This document shows, in pieces, positions 42,307-50,756 of a stretch of 64,000 nucleotides of DNA; position 1 is the stretch's first letter, and every line of letters begins with the position of its first letter. The DNA lies in assembly GCA_019637155.1 (NCBI GenBank), contig JAHBWE010000006.1, positions 124,001 to 188,000 on the forward strand, in the 5' to 3' direction. The translations under genes and the position numbers were made by a program. The notes under the pieces were generated by a model. The model did no database searches. It was not told the origin of the DNA and was given only the letters and a program-made list of their open reading frames with translations. The stretch comes from Labilithrix sp. GTDB taxonomy: Bacteria; Myxococcota_A; Polyangia; Polyangiales; Polyangiaceae.

Positions 42307-43512
42307 ATGGATCTCCTCGCCGTCCTGCGCAGAACGGAGGGTAGGAGCGACGCGCGCTCGCTCGTGCAGCGCGGCGTCGCGCTCGCGGCGCTGGACGAGT
42401 GGGAGGACGCGCTCGCGCTCCTCGAGCGAGCGCAGGCGCTCTTCACGAGCGCGGGTGACCGGCGCGCAGCGGCTCGCGCGCGCCTCGCCGCGCTCGAGGT
42501 CTCGGTGTTCCGCCGCGACGTCGCCGGTGCGGAGGAGGCGCTCGCCGCGTCGGCGCGCGAGCTCGCCGCGCTCGGCGATCACGCGAACGCCGCGTGGGCG
42601 CGCGTCGTCGCCGCGCGCCTCGGCATCCTCCTCGGTCGCGGCAGCGAGGCGCTCCGCGCGCTCGAGGCGATCGGCGCGAACGAGGACGCGCCGCGCACGG
42701 TGCGGGCGATCGCGCTCCTCGCTGCCGGTGAGGCGGCGCTCCGCTTTCGGCGCGCGTCCCTCGCGGCCGATCTCTTCGCCGCCGCGCGCTCGCTCGCGGA
42801 CGCGAACCGCGGGGCGCTGCGCTCCGAGATCGAGCGCGCGCTCGCTGCGCTGAAAGAGCCGATCGCGATCGCGATCGAACGAGGCGAGGAGACGACGATC
42901 GACGTCCGCGCGCTCGAGGCGCTCGTCACGCCGGCGCCGATGGGAGGCGACCGGCGCGTCGTCGTCGACGCCCTCGCGGGCGAGGTGATCGGGCCTGGCG
43001 GTGAGCGCCGCTCGCTTCGAGGAAGACCCGCGCTCCTCGCGCTCGTGGTCGCGTTCGCGCAGGCGCACCCGCGCGCCGTCGACTGGCGGACGCTCGGCAC
43101 CTCGGCGATGGGCGCCCCGCGCCCGAACGAGTCGCACCGCGCGCGGCTCAAGGTGGAGCTCGGCCGCCTCCGCCGCGTGCTCCCGCCCGGCGTCGCGCTC
43201 CGCTCGCTCGGCGCGGGATCGTGGATCCTCGACGTGCCCGCGCGCGTCGTCACCCTGGTCCCGCTCCTGCCGCGCGGCGCCGACGAGCGTGTCCTCGCGC
43301 TCCTCGCCGACGGCCGCGCCTGGCGGGTGATCGATCTCGCCGAGGCGCTCGGGGCGGGAGCACGCGCGACGCAGCGAGACCTCGCCGCGCTCGCCGCGCG
43401 CGGGCTCGTCCGCAAGACGGGCCGCGGTCCTGCTACGCGCTGGCACGCGCCGGGCCGCGCCGAGTCGATCGCGTCGCAGATGTTACTTCTCGGCGTCGAT
43501 GGCGCGCCATAA
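42307..43512 (+). CDS. TPR plus winged-helix putative transcription regulator
   Basis: 401 residues. The N-terminal about 180 residues are helical TPR-like repeats (ARSLVQRGVALAALDEWEDALALLERA). The middle contains a segment like a winged helix (LLALVVAFAQAHPRAVDWRTLG to LKVELGRLRRVLPPG), reminiscent of the SARP/BTAD-type arrangement in reverse order. The C-terminus has a second HTH-like stretch (VIDLAEALGAGARATQRDLAALAARGLV). It is very Arg/Ala-rich. No partner is evident except the following propeller gene, 9 bp downstream. Confidence 0.68.
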   Translation: MDLLAVLRRTEGRSDARSLVQRGVALAALDEWEDALALLERAQALFTSAGDRRAAARARLAALEVSVFRRDVAGAEEALAASARELAALGDHANAAWARVVAARLGILLGRGSEALRALEAIGANEDAPRTVRAIALLAAGEAALRFRRASLAADLFAAARSLADANRGALRSEIERALAALKEPIAIAIERGEETTIDVRALEALVTPAPMGGDRRVVVDALAGEVIGPGGERRSLRGRPALLALVVAFAQAHPRAVDWRTLGTSAMGAPRPNESHRARLKVELGRLRRVLPPGVALRSLGAGSWILDVPARVVTLVPLLPRGADERVLALLADGRAWRVIDLAEALGAGARATQRDLAALAARGLVRKTGRGPATRWHAPGRAESIASQMLLLGVDGAP

Positions 43513-43521
43513 GTACTCCTC

Positions 43522-44205
43522 ATGAACACGATGGAAAGCACGCGGCACACGGCGGAGATCCTGATGGAGCACTCCGTCGCCGGTGTCAAAGACGTCCACG
43601 GCGTCACGTTCGACGGCCGGGACGTATGGTTCGCTCACGGCGACGGCGGCGAGGTCGTCCGCATCGATCCGGAGACCGGCGCGCGGAGGGGCGCGCTCCA
43701 CGTCTCCGGAGCCGACGCGGGCGTGGCCTTCGACGGCGTCCACCTCTGGGTCATCGCCGGCAAACAAATTCACCGCGTCGATCGCGAGACGGGAGCGATC
43801 GAGCGCTCGATCCCGACGCCGGAGGGCGCGAGCGTGTCGGGCCTCGCCTTCCACGGCGATGCGCTTTGGGTCGGAGACTTCCGCGGCAAGAAGCTCCACA
43901 AGCTCGACGCGAAGACCGGCGCGGTGCTCCGCACGATCGAGTCCGATCGCTTCGTCACCGGCGTGAGCTTCTCGGACGACGAGCTCTGGCACGGCACCTA
44001 CGAAGGCGAAGGCGACGACGTCCGAACGGAGCTCCGGCGGATCGACGCGACGAGCGGCGAGGTCCAGGAGGTGGTGACGTTCCCGCCCGGCGCGGTCATC
44101 AGCGGCGTGGAGGCGACCACGGACCGGATCTTCTGCGGCGACCATCGCGCGGGGAAGATCCGCGTCGTACGCCGCCCGCGCATGACGCGCGCTCAGCGCG
44201 GGTAG
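43522..44205 (+). CDS. Beta-propeller protein (glutamine cyclotransferase/NHL-like fold)
   Basis: 227 residues, no signal peptide. Four or five blades of the pattern GVTFDGRDVWF, GVAFDGVHLWVI, GLAFHGDALWVGD and GVSFSDDELWHG are visible. Short beta-propellers like this occur in glutamine cyclotransferases and strictosidine-synthase-like proteins, but the cyclotransferase catalytic residues cannot be confirmed. ATG 43522 or ATG 43531 may be used. Its 3' end overlaps the convergent RCC1-like gene by 13 bp. Confidence 0.65.
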   Translation: MNTMESTRHTAEILMEHSVAGVKDVHGVTFDGRDVWFAHGDGGEVVRIDPETGARRGALHVSGADAGVAFDGVHLWVIAGKQIHRVDRETGAIERSIPTPEGASVSGLAFHGDALWVGDFRGKKLHKLDAKTGAVLRTIESDRFVTGVSFSDDELWHGTYEGEGDDVRTELRRIDATSGEVQEVVTFPPGAVISGVEATTDRIFCGDHRAGKIRVVRRPRMTRAQRG

Positions 44206-45377
44206 GGGAGCGCGACGAGCTCCGGCGCGCCCTCGCCGGTCCAGCAGAAGAGCTGGGGTGGGCCTGCGCGATCGCGCAGGCGCGCGATCGCGCAGACGTG
44301 CGACGACGACGACGCGATGCCCTGCACGTCCTCGAGCTCGGGCACCTGCACGATGCGATCGCCGCCGAGGCAGAACGCGCGCGAGGGCTGCTTGCCCGTG
44401 CGCGGCGACACGACGAAGCACGTGCGATCGCCGCCGAGCGCGAGGGCCGTGACCTTGCCGACCACGGCCGAGAGATCGACCTTCGCCGGCGCGACGTCGG
44501 GCGCGGTCGACGCGATCGAGGCCTGCCGGCGATCGTTCTTCCCCCAGCAATACAGATCGCCGGCGACGGCGGCGCAGCCGTGGTGCGCGCCCGCCGCGAC
44601 CACGAGCTCGTTCGACCTCACCGGCGGGACGAGCGGGAGCGGTCGCGGCGGCGTGCGCGCGGCCGCGGGCTGGCCGGTCTCGCCGTTTGCGTTCGCGCCC
44701 CAGCAGTACACGTTCGCGGTGGCGCCCGTGCCCGTCGACGCGACCGCGCACGTATGCGCCGCGCCGGCCGCGACGCCGGTGAAGCGGACGCCGCCGCCGA
44801 GGAGGTTCGAGAGATCCGTCATCTCGCGCCGCCCGCCGGCGCAGCTCTCCTCGCCGCTCGTCTGGCACGCGGCGTCGTCGCCCCAACAATGGAGCCCTTC
44901 GTTGTCGTCGATCACGCAGCCGTGCCGCGCGCCGGCCGCCGCTCTCCCTGCGCGGTACGGTCGCTTCACCGGACCGAACAGGATCTCGACGCTGCCCGCG
45001 CCCGCGTCCGCGCCCGCGTCGACGCCCTTGCCCCACGCGTAGGTCGCGCTCCTCGTGCGGCCGAGGAACCAGTCGCCGTGGCCGACGACGTCGTCGATCG
45101 GCAGCGCGTGGTGGCGGAAGCCCTCCGGCGTCGCGAGGCTCCAGCACCACGCCTCGAGCGGCTGCGCGCGGACGGCGACCGCGGCGCAGGCCTCCTCCGC
45201 GTTGAGCGCGAGGGCGATCGGGTTCGGATCGGAGCTCGTGCTCGTGGTGGTGCCTGCGTCTCGCTCCGGCGTCGTCGTCGGCGGAGACCCCGCGTTCCCC
45301 GGTATCCGAATGCTCGGCGCGGCGTCCTCGTCGCAGCTCGCGAGGAGGAGCGCGATCGCGAGTCCGCACCGCCGCAT
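44193..45377 (-). CDS. RCC1-repeat lipoprotein
   Basis: 394 residues with lipobox LLLASC and a Thr/Ser/Pro linker. RCC1-like blades repeat a GxxHxCxV-x(n)-YCWG pattern: GARHGCVIDDNEGLHCWGDD, GAAHTCAVAS with VYCWGAN, GAHHGCAAVAG with LYCWGKN, and SSHVCAIARL with LFCWTG. The propeller cysteines are typical of secreted myxobacterial RCC1 proteins. It is presumably a surface binding protein; the ligand is unknown. Confidence 0.8.
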   Translation of the reverse strand: MRRCGLAIALLLASCDEDAAPSIRIPGNAGSPPTTTPERDAGTTTSTSSDPNPIALALNAEEACAAVAVRAQPLEAWCWSLATPEGFRHHALPIDDVVGHGDWFLGRTRSATYAWGKGVDAGADAGAGSVEILFGPVKRPYRAGRAAAGARHGCVIDDNEGLHCWGDDAACQTSGEESCAGGRREMTDLSNLLGGGVRFTGVAAGAAHTCAVASTGTGATANVYCWGANANGETGQPAAARTPPRPLPLVPPVRSNELVVAAGAHHGCAAVAGDLYCWGKNDRRQASIASTAPDVAPAKVDLSAVVGKVTALALGGDRTCFVVSPRTGKQPSRAFCLGGDRIVQVPELEDVQGIASSSSHVCAIARLRDRAGPPQLFCWTGEGAPELVALPYPR

Positions 45378-45431
45378 CCACCGATCCTACGATCGTCGTG
45401 CGCGCGTCGCCTGTGGTATTGGGCAGCGTGC

Positions 45432-47051
45432 GTGGGAAGAGCGACCGAACTTCGTCGCGCGCTCGGAACGGAGCGGGCGCGCACGTACCTCGCGGCCGCG
45501 CTCTGCGCGGCGGTCGTCGTCGTCTTCTTGTGGCACATCCGGCTGTTCGACACCGTCGCCGACGACGCCTTCATCACGTTCCGCTATTCGCAGAACCTCG
45601 CGCGCGGTCGCGGCGCGGTGTGGAACGCCGGCGAGCGCGTCGAGGGGTACTCGAACTTCCTCTGGATGGTGCTCCTCGCCGTCGCCCACCTCGTCGCGCG
45701 CGCCGACGTCACGCCCGCGGCGCGGCTCCTCTCCGCGCTGTGCGCCGCCGGCACCGTGGTGGCGCTCTTCGCGCTCGTCGCGCGCGTGACGCGCTCGCTC
45801 TTCTGGGCGACCGTCGCCGGCGCGGGCCTCGCTTGCTGCAGCTCCTTCGCCGCGCACGCGCGGAACGGCCTCGAGTCGTCGGCGTTCGCGCTCCTGATCG
45901 TCCTCGTCGCGCTCGGCCTCGCGCGCGAGAGCGTGTGGCTCCTCACCGTCGCCCTCGTCGGCGTGAGCCTGTGCCGCTTCGAGGGCGTGCTCATCGCGGC
46001 GCTCGCGGGGATCACCGTCGCGCTCGTGGGCCTCGGCACGAAGACGGGGTGGACGTTCCTCCGCGCCGCCGCGTACTCCGCGCCGCCGTACCTGCTCTGG
46101 ACGCTCTGGCGGTATGCCTATTACGGCCATCTCCTGCCGAACAGCGTGGCGGCGAAGCAAGGCCGCGCGCCCGAGCTCCGGTTCGCGCACGGCGCCGCGT
46201 ACGTGAAGGGCTTCTTCGGCGCGGAGAGCGTCGTCCTCGGGCTCTTCCTCGCCGGAGCGATCGCCCTCGTCGTTCACCTCGCGCGGCGGCAGCGGAAGCC
46301 GGCGCCGCCCGCGCTCGTGTTCGTGCTCCTCGCCTCCGTCGTCTACACCGCCTTCATCGTGTGGATCGGCGGATGCTGGATGCCGGCGTGGCGAATGATG
46401 GCGCACGTCGCGCCCGCCGTCGTCGCGCTCGGCGTCCTCGCGCTTTCGCGCGTCTCGAGCCGGAGGACCGCGTCCGTCCGCCTCCGCGTCGCCGGCCGCG
46501 TCGTGGTGCTCGCGCTCCTCGTGCCGTTCGGGATCAAGCAGGTGCGGAGCACCTCCGCCGAGCACGAGAACCTCGCGCCGCGCGTCGTATACTGGCGCGA
46601 TCAGGTGCTCGCGCTCGGGGAGGCGGGGCGGTGGCTGAAGCGCACCCTCCCGCGCGACGCCACCGTCGCGACGTTCGCCGCCGGCGCGTTGCCCTACTAC
46701 TTCCAGGGGTCCACCATCGACGTGCTCGGCCTGACCGACGCGCACATCGCGCGCGGGGGCAAGAAGGACCCGAACGCCAACGCGGGCCACGTCTCGTCCG
46801 ACTGGCCCTACGTCCTCGAGCGCAAGCCGGAGGTGTACGTGAGCACGCTCGGGGCCGGGTTCGCGGCGACGGAGCAGCCGGTCGTCGACAAGCACATGTC
46901 GCCGGGATACGTCCCCGTCGTCTTCAAGTTCCTGAAGACGACGAACCCGCAGGGGAGTTATCTGACGTTGATGATCGCGCAGAAGCGGCTCGCCGGCACG
47001 TTGCGCGCGCTCGAGGGCGATCCCGACGTGATCGTCGCGAGGCGGCCGTAG
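45432..47051 (+). CDS. GT-C membrane glycosyltransferase (arabinofuranosyl/mannosyltransferase-like)
   Basis: 539 residues from GTG 45432, the first good start before the first helix in a longer open frame. About ten transmembrane helices. The first outer loop has VADDAFITFRYSQNLARG and VWNAGERVEGYSNFLW, a signature of polyprenyl-phosphate-sugar-dependent GT-C proteins such as AftB-like enzymes; the Asp-Asp pair is the expected catalytic base. A C-terminal soluble tail follows. The gene precedes thiO with a 2-bp gap. Confidence 0.8.
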   Translation: MGRATELRRALGTERARTYLAAALCAAVVVVFLWHIRLFDTVADDAFITFRYSQNLARGRGAVWNAGERVEGYSNFLWMVLLAVAHLVARADVTPAARLLSALCAAGTVVALFALVARVTRSLFWATVAGAGLACCSSFAAHARNGLESSAFALLIVLVALGLARESVWLLTVALVGVSLCRFEGVLIAALAGITVALVGLGTKTGWTFLRAAAYSAPPYLLWTLWRYAYYGHLLPNSVAAKQGRAPELRFAHGAAYVKGFFGAESVVLGLFLAGAIALVVHLARRQRKPAPPALVFVLLASVVYTAFIVWIGGCWMPAWRMMAHVAPAVVALGVLALSRVSSRRTASVRLRVAGRVVVLALLVPFGIKQVRSTSAEHENLAPRVVYWRDQVLALGEAGRWLKRTLPRDATVATFAAGALPYYFQGSTIDVLGLTDAHIARGGKKDPNANAGHVSSDWPYVLERKPEVYVSTLGAGFAATEQPVVDKHMSPGYVPVVFKFLKTTNPQGSYLTLMIAQKRLAGTLRALEGDPDVIVARRP

Positions 47052-47053
47052 CG

Positions 47054-48109
47054 ATGCGCGTCGTCGTCATCGGCGGTGGGGTCATGGGCTGCGCGACCGC
47101 GCTCGAGCTCGCGCGGCGGGGCGTCCGCGACGTCGTCGTCCTCGAGCGCGCGGTGCCCGGCGCGGAGGCGTCCTCGGCGGCGGCGGGGATGCTCGCGGCG
47201 CAGGTCGAGTCCCACGACGACGGCGAGCGCGCGCGCTACGTCCTCGCGCGCGCGGCGTACGCGAGCTGGGCGGAGGAGCTCCGCGCGGAGACCGGGATCG
47301 ACATCGGCTACCGGAGGAGCGGCGTCCTCGAGATCGCGGCGAGCGCGGAGGACGAGGAGCGCCTCCGCGCGCGCGTGCGCTCGAACGAGGCGGCCGGGCT
47401 CGCGGCGTCGTGGGTCGACGCGGCGGGGGCCCGCGCGCTCGAGCCCGCGCTGACGTCCGACCTCCGCGGCGCGGCGTGGTTCCCGGACGAAGCGCAGATC
47501 GATCCCCCGCAGCTCCTCCGCGCGCTCGTCGCCGCGGTCGCGCGTTCGGGCGTCGTCGTGCGGTCGGGGTCCACCGTGAGCGCGCTCGCGCTCGAGGGCG
47601 AGGCGTGCCGCGGCGTGATCGTCGACGGTGGCGAGGAGCTCGCGGCCGACGCGGTCGTCCTCGCGGCGGGGAGCTGGTCGTCGCTCGTCCCCGGCGTCCC
47701 GCGCTCGCTCGCGGTGCGGCCCGTGCGCGGTCAGCTCGTGCTGCTCGAGGAGCGGCCGCCGCGGCTCCGGCGCATCGTGTTCGGCGGCGGCGGCTACGTC
47801 GTGCCGCGCGGCGACGGCCGCGTCGTCTGCGGCTCGACGATGGAGGACGTCGGGCACCGGCGCGAGGTCACCGCCGCGGGCGTGCAGGGGATCCTCGCGA
47901 ACGCGATCCGCATCGCGCCGGCGCTCGGCGCGGCCGAGCTATCGCGTGCATGGTGCAACTTTCGCCCGCACGCCGCGGGCGGCCCGCTCGTCGGGGCGTC
48001 ATCGGTGCGGGGGCTCTTCCTCGCGACGGGGCATCACCGCAACGGCATCCTCCTCGCGAAGGTCACCGCCGAGGCCGCCGCCGCCGCGGTGGTCACAGCC
48101 AGCGCCTGA
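47054..48109 (+). CDS. thiO: Glycine oxidase (ThiO-like FAD amine oxidase)
   Basis: 351 residues. The FAD motif VVVIGGGVMGCATALELARRG is followed by the ThiO-type EASSAAAGMLAAQVE and the C-terminal ATGHHRNGILLA. ThiO oxidises glycine to iminoglycine for the thiazole part of thiamine. No thiG, thiS or thiE is nearby, so another amino-acid oxidase role cannot be excluded. Start ATG 47054 follows the GT-C stop by 2 bp. The 3' end overlaps the convergent membrane protein gene by 17 bp. Confidence 0.82.
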   Translation: MRVVVIGGGVMGCATALELARRGVRDVVVLERAVPGAEASSAAAGMLAAQVESHDDGERARYVLARAAYASWAEELRAETGIDIGYRRSGVLEIAASAEDEERLRARVRSNEAAGLAASWVDAAGARALEPALTSDLRGAAWFPDEAQIDPPQLLRALVAAVARSGVVVRSGSTVSALALEGEACRGVIVDGGEELAADAVVLAAGSWSSLVPGVPRSLAVRPVRGQLVLLEERPPRLRRIVFGGGGYVVPRGDGRVVCGSTMEDVGHRREVTAAGVQGILANAIRIAPALGAAELSRAWCNFRPHAAGGPLVGASSVRGLFLATGHHRNGILLAKVTAEAAAAAVVTASA

Positions 48110-50057
48110 GGCAGCGCTCCTTCGGGACGATCGCGCGCACCCGCGCCTCGGTGAGCTTCGACTTCGCCTCCTGCCCCGCGACGTGCTCGAGCGCGGCGAC
48201 GCGATGCCAGAGGCACGGCCCGATGCCGCGGAGCCCGTAGCGATCGGCCTGCTCGCGGTACTTCGTGAGGCGATCGCGCCCGACCGGCTCCATCGCGGCC
48301 TGGATCCCCTGCGTCGAAGGGTGGATGACCCAGAGCGGGGTGTTGTCCTCCGGCGGCGTGACCTGCGCCGCCATCCCCGCCGCCGCCGCGGCGAAGAACG
48401 TGGCCACGCGGAGGACGGTGTCGCTCCGTCGCTCGTCCTGCTGGGGAGCGAGCGCGGCGACGAAGGGCGCGAGGAGGAGCGCCGCGAGCGCGACGTACCA
48501 CAGCGTCGTCGTCGACCAGCCGAACCACTCGCCGACGTGATGCGGGACCGACCCGAGCCGCGCCATCGGCACCGCGAACTGGGCGAAGGGGCGCCCGATC
48601 TCGGTCGGCAGCGTGTCGTAGGTGAGGCCGACCGTGCCGATCGCGAGGACGCTCGCGAGCGCGAGGCCGCCCGCCATCCCGCGCGCCATCGCGCGGCGGG
48701 TGCGGTTCTTGTGCGAGAAGCGCTCGAGCGCGACGGCCGATCCGAACGCGAAGAAGGGCGCGCACACGACGAGGTAGCGCGGGCCGACCGTCCAGCCCGC
48801 GCGCCACTCGACGAAGCCGGCGTTCACGCCGATGACGACGCTCATGCACGTGAGCCAGACGATCGAGATCCAGCGCAGGTGCGACCGCCGGCTCGCGGGG
48901 CCGAACGGCGCGACGACGAGGACCGCGACGCCGACGAGGCCGATCCACATGAACGGGCTCATGCCGAAGAACCCGAACGACGGATCGATCGCGAGCGCTT
49001 TGACGTGATCCCACGACGGCCACAGGATCCCCCACAGCCCTTGCTTGTGCTCCGCCGCGAAGTGCGCGGTCTCGAGGCTCTGGTGTCCGGGCGTGAACGG
49101 GTTGTTGTACGCCGCCCAGTGGAAGTACATGACGTGCGGGACGTTCAGGAGGCCGCCCGCGCCGAACGCGAGGATGCGCGTCGGCGTCACGCTCGTCCCG
49201 AGCGGGACGAGGCGCCGCGCGCCCTTGAAGACGAGGCCGGAGAGCCACGCCAGCGCGCTGAACGGACGCCAGAACGCGAACGTCGCGAAGATCGTCATGA
49301 CGAACGTCATGAAGAGCGCCTGGTACTCGAGCGCGACGCACGCGCTCGTGCAGAAGCCGGCGAAGAACGCGCGCGACGGCCGCATCGCGCGCACGTCCCC
49401 CTTCGCGCGGCGCACCTCGCTCTCGATCGTCGCGAACGCGAGGAACGCGATCGCGGCGTACTGCGAGTGGCTCGCGAACATGTGCGTGTACGCGAGGAAG
49501 TTCGTGCCGAGGCCGGCGGCGGTGACGGCGGCGTAGCGGATCGCGGGATCGCTCGTGAACGCGCGGAGGTAGCGCTCGAGCCAGAGCAGGAAGAGGAAAC
49601 ATGGGATCTGCGACGCGGAGAGGCGCATCGACCAGGTCGACATCTGGAGCCACCAGAGCTTGTCTTCGTTCGTCGACGCCGTGACGTGCTTGGCGTGGAC
49701 GCCGGGGTACTCCTTGCCGAGCAGCGGAGCGACGATCTTCGAGAAGACGACGTATCCGGGTATTCCGAGGTAGACGACGCCCGGCGCCTTCACCATGTAG
49801 TAGTGCTCGACGCCGTCGTCCTTCCCCTTCGTCCGCGCCATGTCGTTGGCCCAGCCGAAGGTCGCGACCTGCTCGTCGATGCGGTAGCTCCCGTTCTCGA
49901 CGAGCGACATGGTCGTGAACACGCGCACGAACTCGTTCGGGTTGTTCACGACGCGGATGTACGGGAACACCACCAGCATCGGCAGCAGCACGAGGACGAA
50001 GAACAGCGTGTGCCATCCCTTCCGCCTCCGCCGGAGCTCGCGCTCGGTTCGTCCCAT
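48093..50057 (-). CDS. Multi-pass membrane protein, GT-C/PMT-like
   Basis: 654 residues with around ten helices. After the first helix comes NNPNEFVRVFTTMSLVENGSYRID, then VEHYYMVKAPGVVYLGIPGYV. This NE...KAPG pattern is shared by a group of predicted GT-C glycosyltransferases. The C-terminal about 120 residues are soluble. The activity is unproven; a surface-glycan role is inferred from context. It is divergent from the methyltransferase gene. Confidence 0.7.
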   Translation of the reverse strand: MGRTERELRRRRKGWHTLFFVLVLLPMLVVFPYIRVVNNPNEFVRVFTTMSLVENGSYRIDEQVATFGWANDMARTKGKDDGVEHYYMVKAPGVVYLGIPGYVVFSKIVAPLLGKEYPGVHAKHVTASTNEDKLWWLQMSTWSMRLSASQIPCFLFLLWLERYLRAFTSDPAIRYAAVTAAGLGTNFLAYTHMFASHSQYAAIAFLAFATIESEVRRAKGDVRAMRPSRAFFAGFCTSACVALEYQALFMTFVMTIFATFAFWRPFSALAWLSGLVFKGARRLVPLGTSVTPTRILAFGAGGLLNVPHVMYFHWAAYNNPFTPGHQSLETAHFAAEHKQGLWGILWPSWDHVKALAIDPSFGFFGMSPFMWIGLVGVAVLVVAPFGPASRRSHLRWISIVWLTCMSVVIGVNAGFVEWRAGWTVGPRYLVVCAPFFAFGSAVALERFSHKNRTRRAMARGMAGGLALASVLAIGTVGLTYDTLPTEIGRPFAQFAVPMARLGSVPHHVGEWFGWSTTTLWYVALAALLLAPFVAALAPQQDERRSDTVLRVATFFAAAAAGMAAQVTPPEDNTPLWVIHPSTQGIQAAMEPVGRDRLTKYREQADRYGLRGIGPCLWHRVAALEHVAGQEAKSKLTEARVRAIVPKERCLRRWL

Positions 50058-50090
50058 CGAGAGCGCGGGAGTCTAGTATTGATCGGCGCG

Positions 50091-50756
50091 ATGAAGTTCG
50101 ACGATTACGCGAGGTCGTACGAAGGGCTGCACAAGAGCAGCATCGCGGCGAGCGGCGAGGATCCGGCGTACTTCCACGACTACAAGATCGAGTGCCTGCG
50201 GCGCCGCGGCATCCTCGAGGGGCCGCTCCTCGACTACGGCTGCGGCACCGGGAACCTGCTCGAGCGGTTCGCGCGCGTCCTCGACGAGGTCCACGGGTAC
50301 GATCCGTCGGCGGAGAGCCTGCGCGAGGCGAAGGAGCGGGCGCCGAGCGCGACGCTGCACTCCGAGATCGACAGCCTGCCGCGCGGTCACTTCGCGCTCG
50401 CGGTCCTCTCCGGCGTGCTCCACCATGTCCCGACGCGGGAGCGGCGCGACGTGCTCGAGCGGGTGCGCGCCTCGCTTCGTCCCGGCGGCCGGATCGTGGT
50501 CTTCGAGCACAACCCGCTGAACCCGCTCACGCGGCGCGCGGTCGCGATGTGCCCGTTCGACGACGACGCGATCCTGCTCTGGCCGTGGGAGGCGCGCCGC
50601 CGGCTCCGCGCCGCGGGCTTCCGCCGCGTGAGCCTCGACTACATCGTCTTCTTCCCGAAGCCGCTCGCCTTCCTGCGCCGCTTCGAGCCACACCTCCACA
50701 TGCTCGCGATCGGCGCGCAGCAGATGCTCATCGGGGAGCGGGCAGCTGCGCCTTGA
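50091..50756 (+). CDS. Class I SAM-dependent methyltransferase
   Basis: 221 residues from ATG 50091, within a longer open frame. SAM-binding motif I reads LLDYGCGTGNLLER, motif II is VHGYDPSAESLREA, and the catalytic-edge segment LSGVLHHVP matches Methyltransf_11/25 enzymes. The C-terminus (FFPKPLAFLRRFEP) is typical of methyltransferases found in polysaccharide loci. The substrate is unknown, probably a sugar or lipid-linked glycan. It overlaps the convergent esterase gene by 29 bp. Confidence 0.85.
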   Translation: MKFDDYARSYEGLHKSSIAASGEDPAYFHDYKIECLRRRGILEGPLLDYGCGTGNLLERFARVLDEVHGYDPSAESLREAKERAPSATLHSEIDSLPRGHFALAVLSGVLHHVPTRERRDVLERVRASLRPGGRIVVFEHNPLNPLTRRAVAMCPFDDDAILLWPWEARRRLRAAGFRRVSLDYIVFFPKPLAFLRRFEPHLHMLAIGAQQMLIGERAAAP

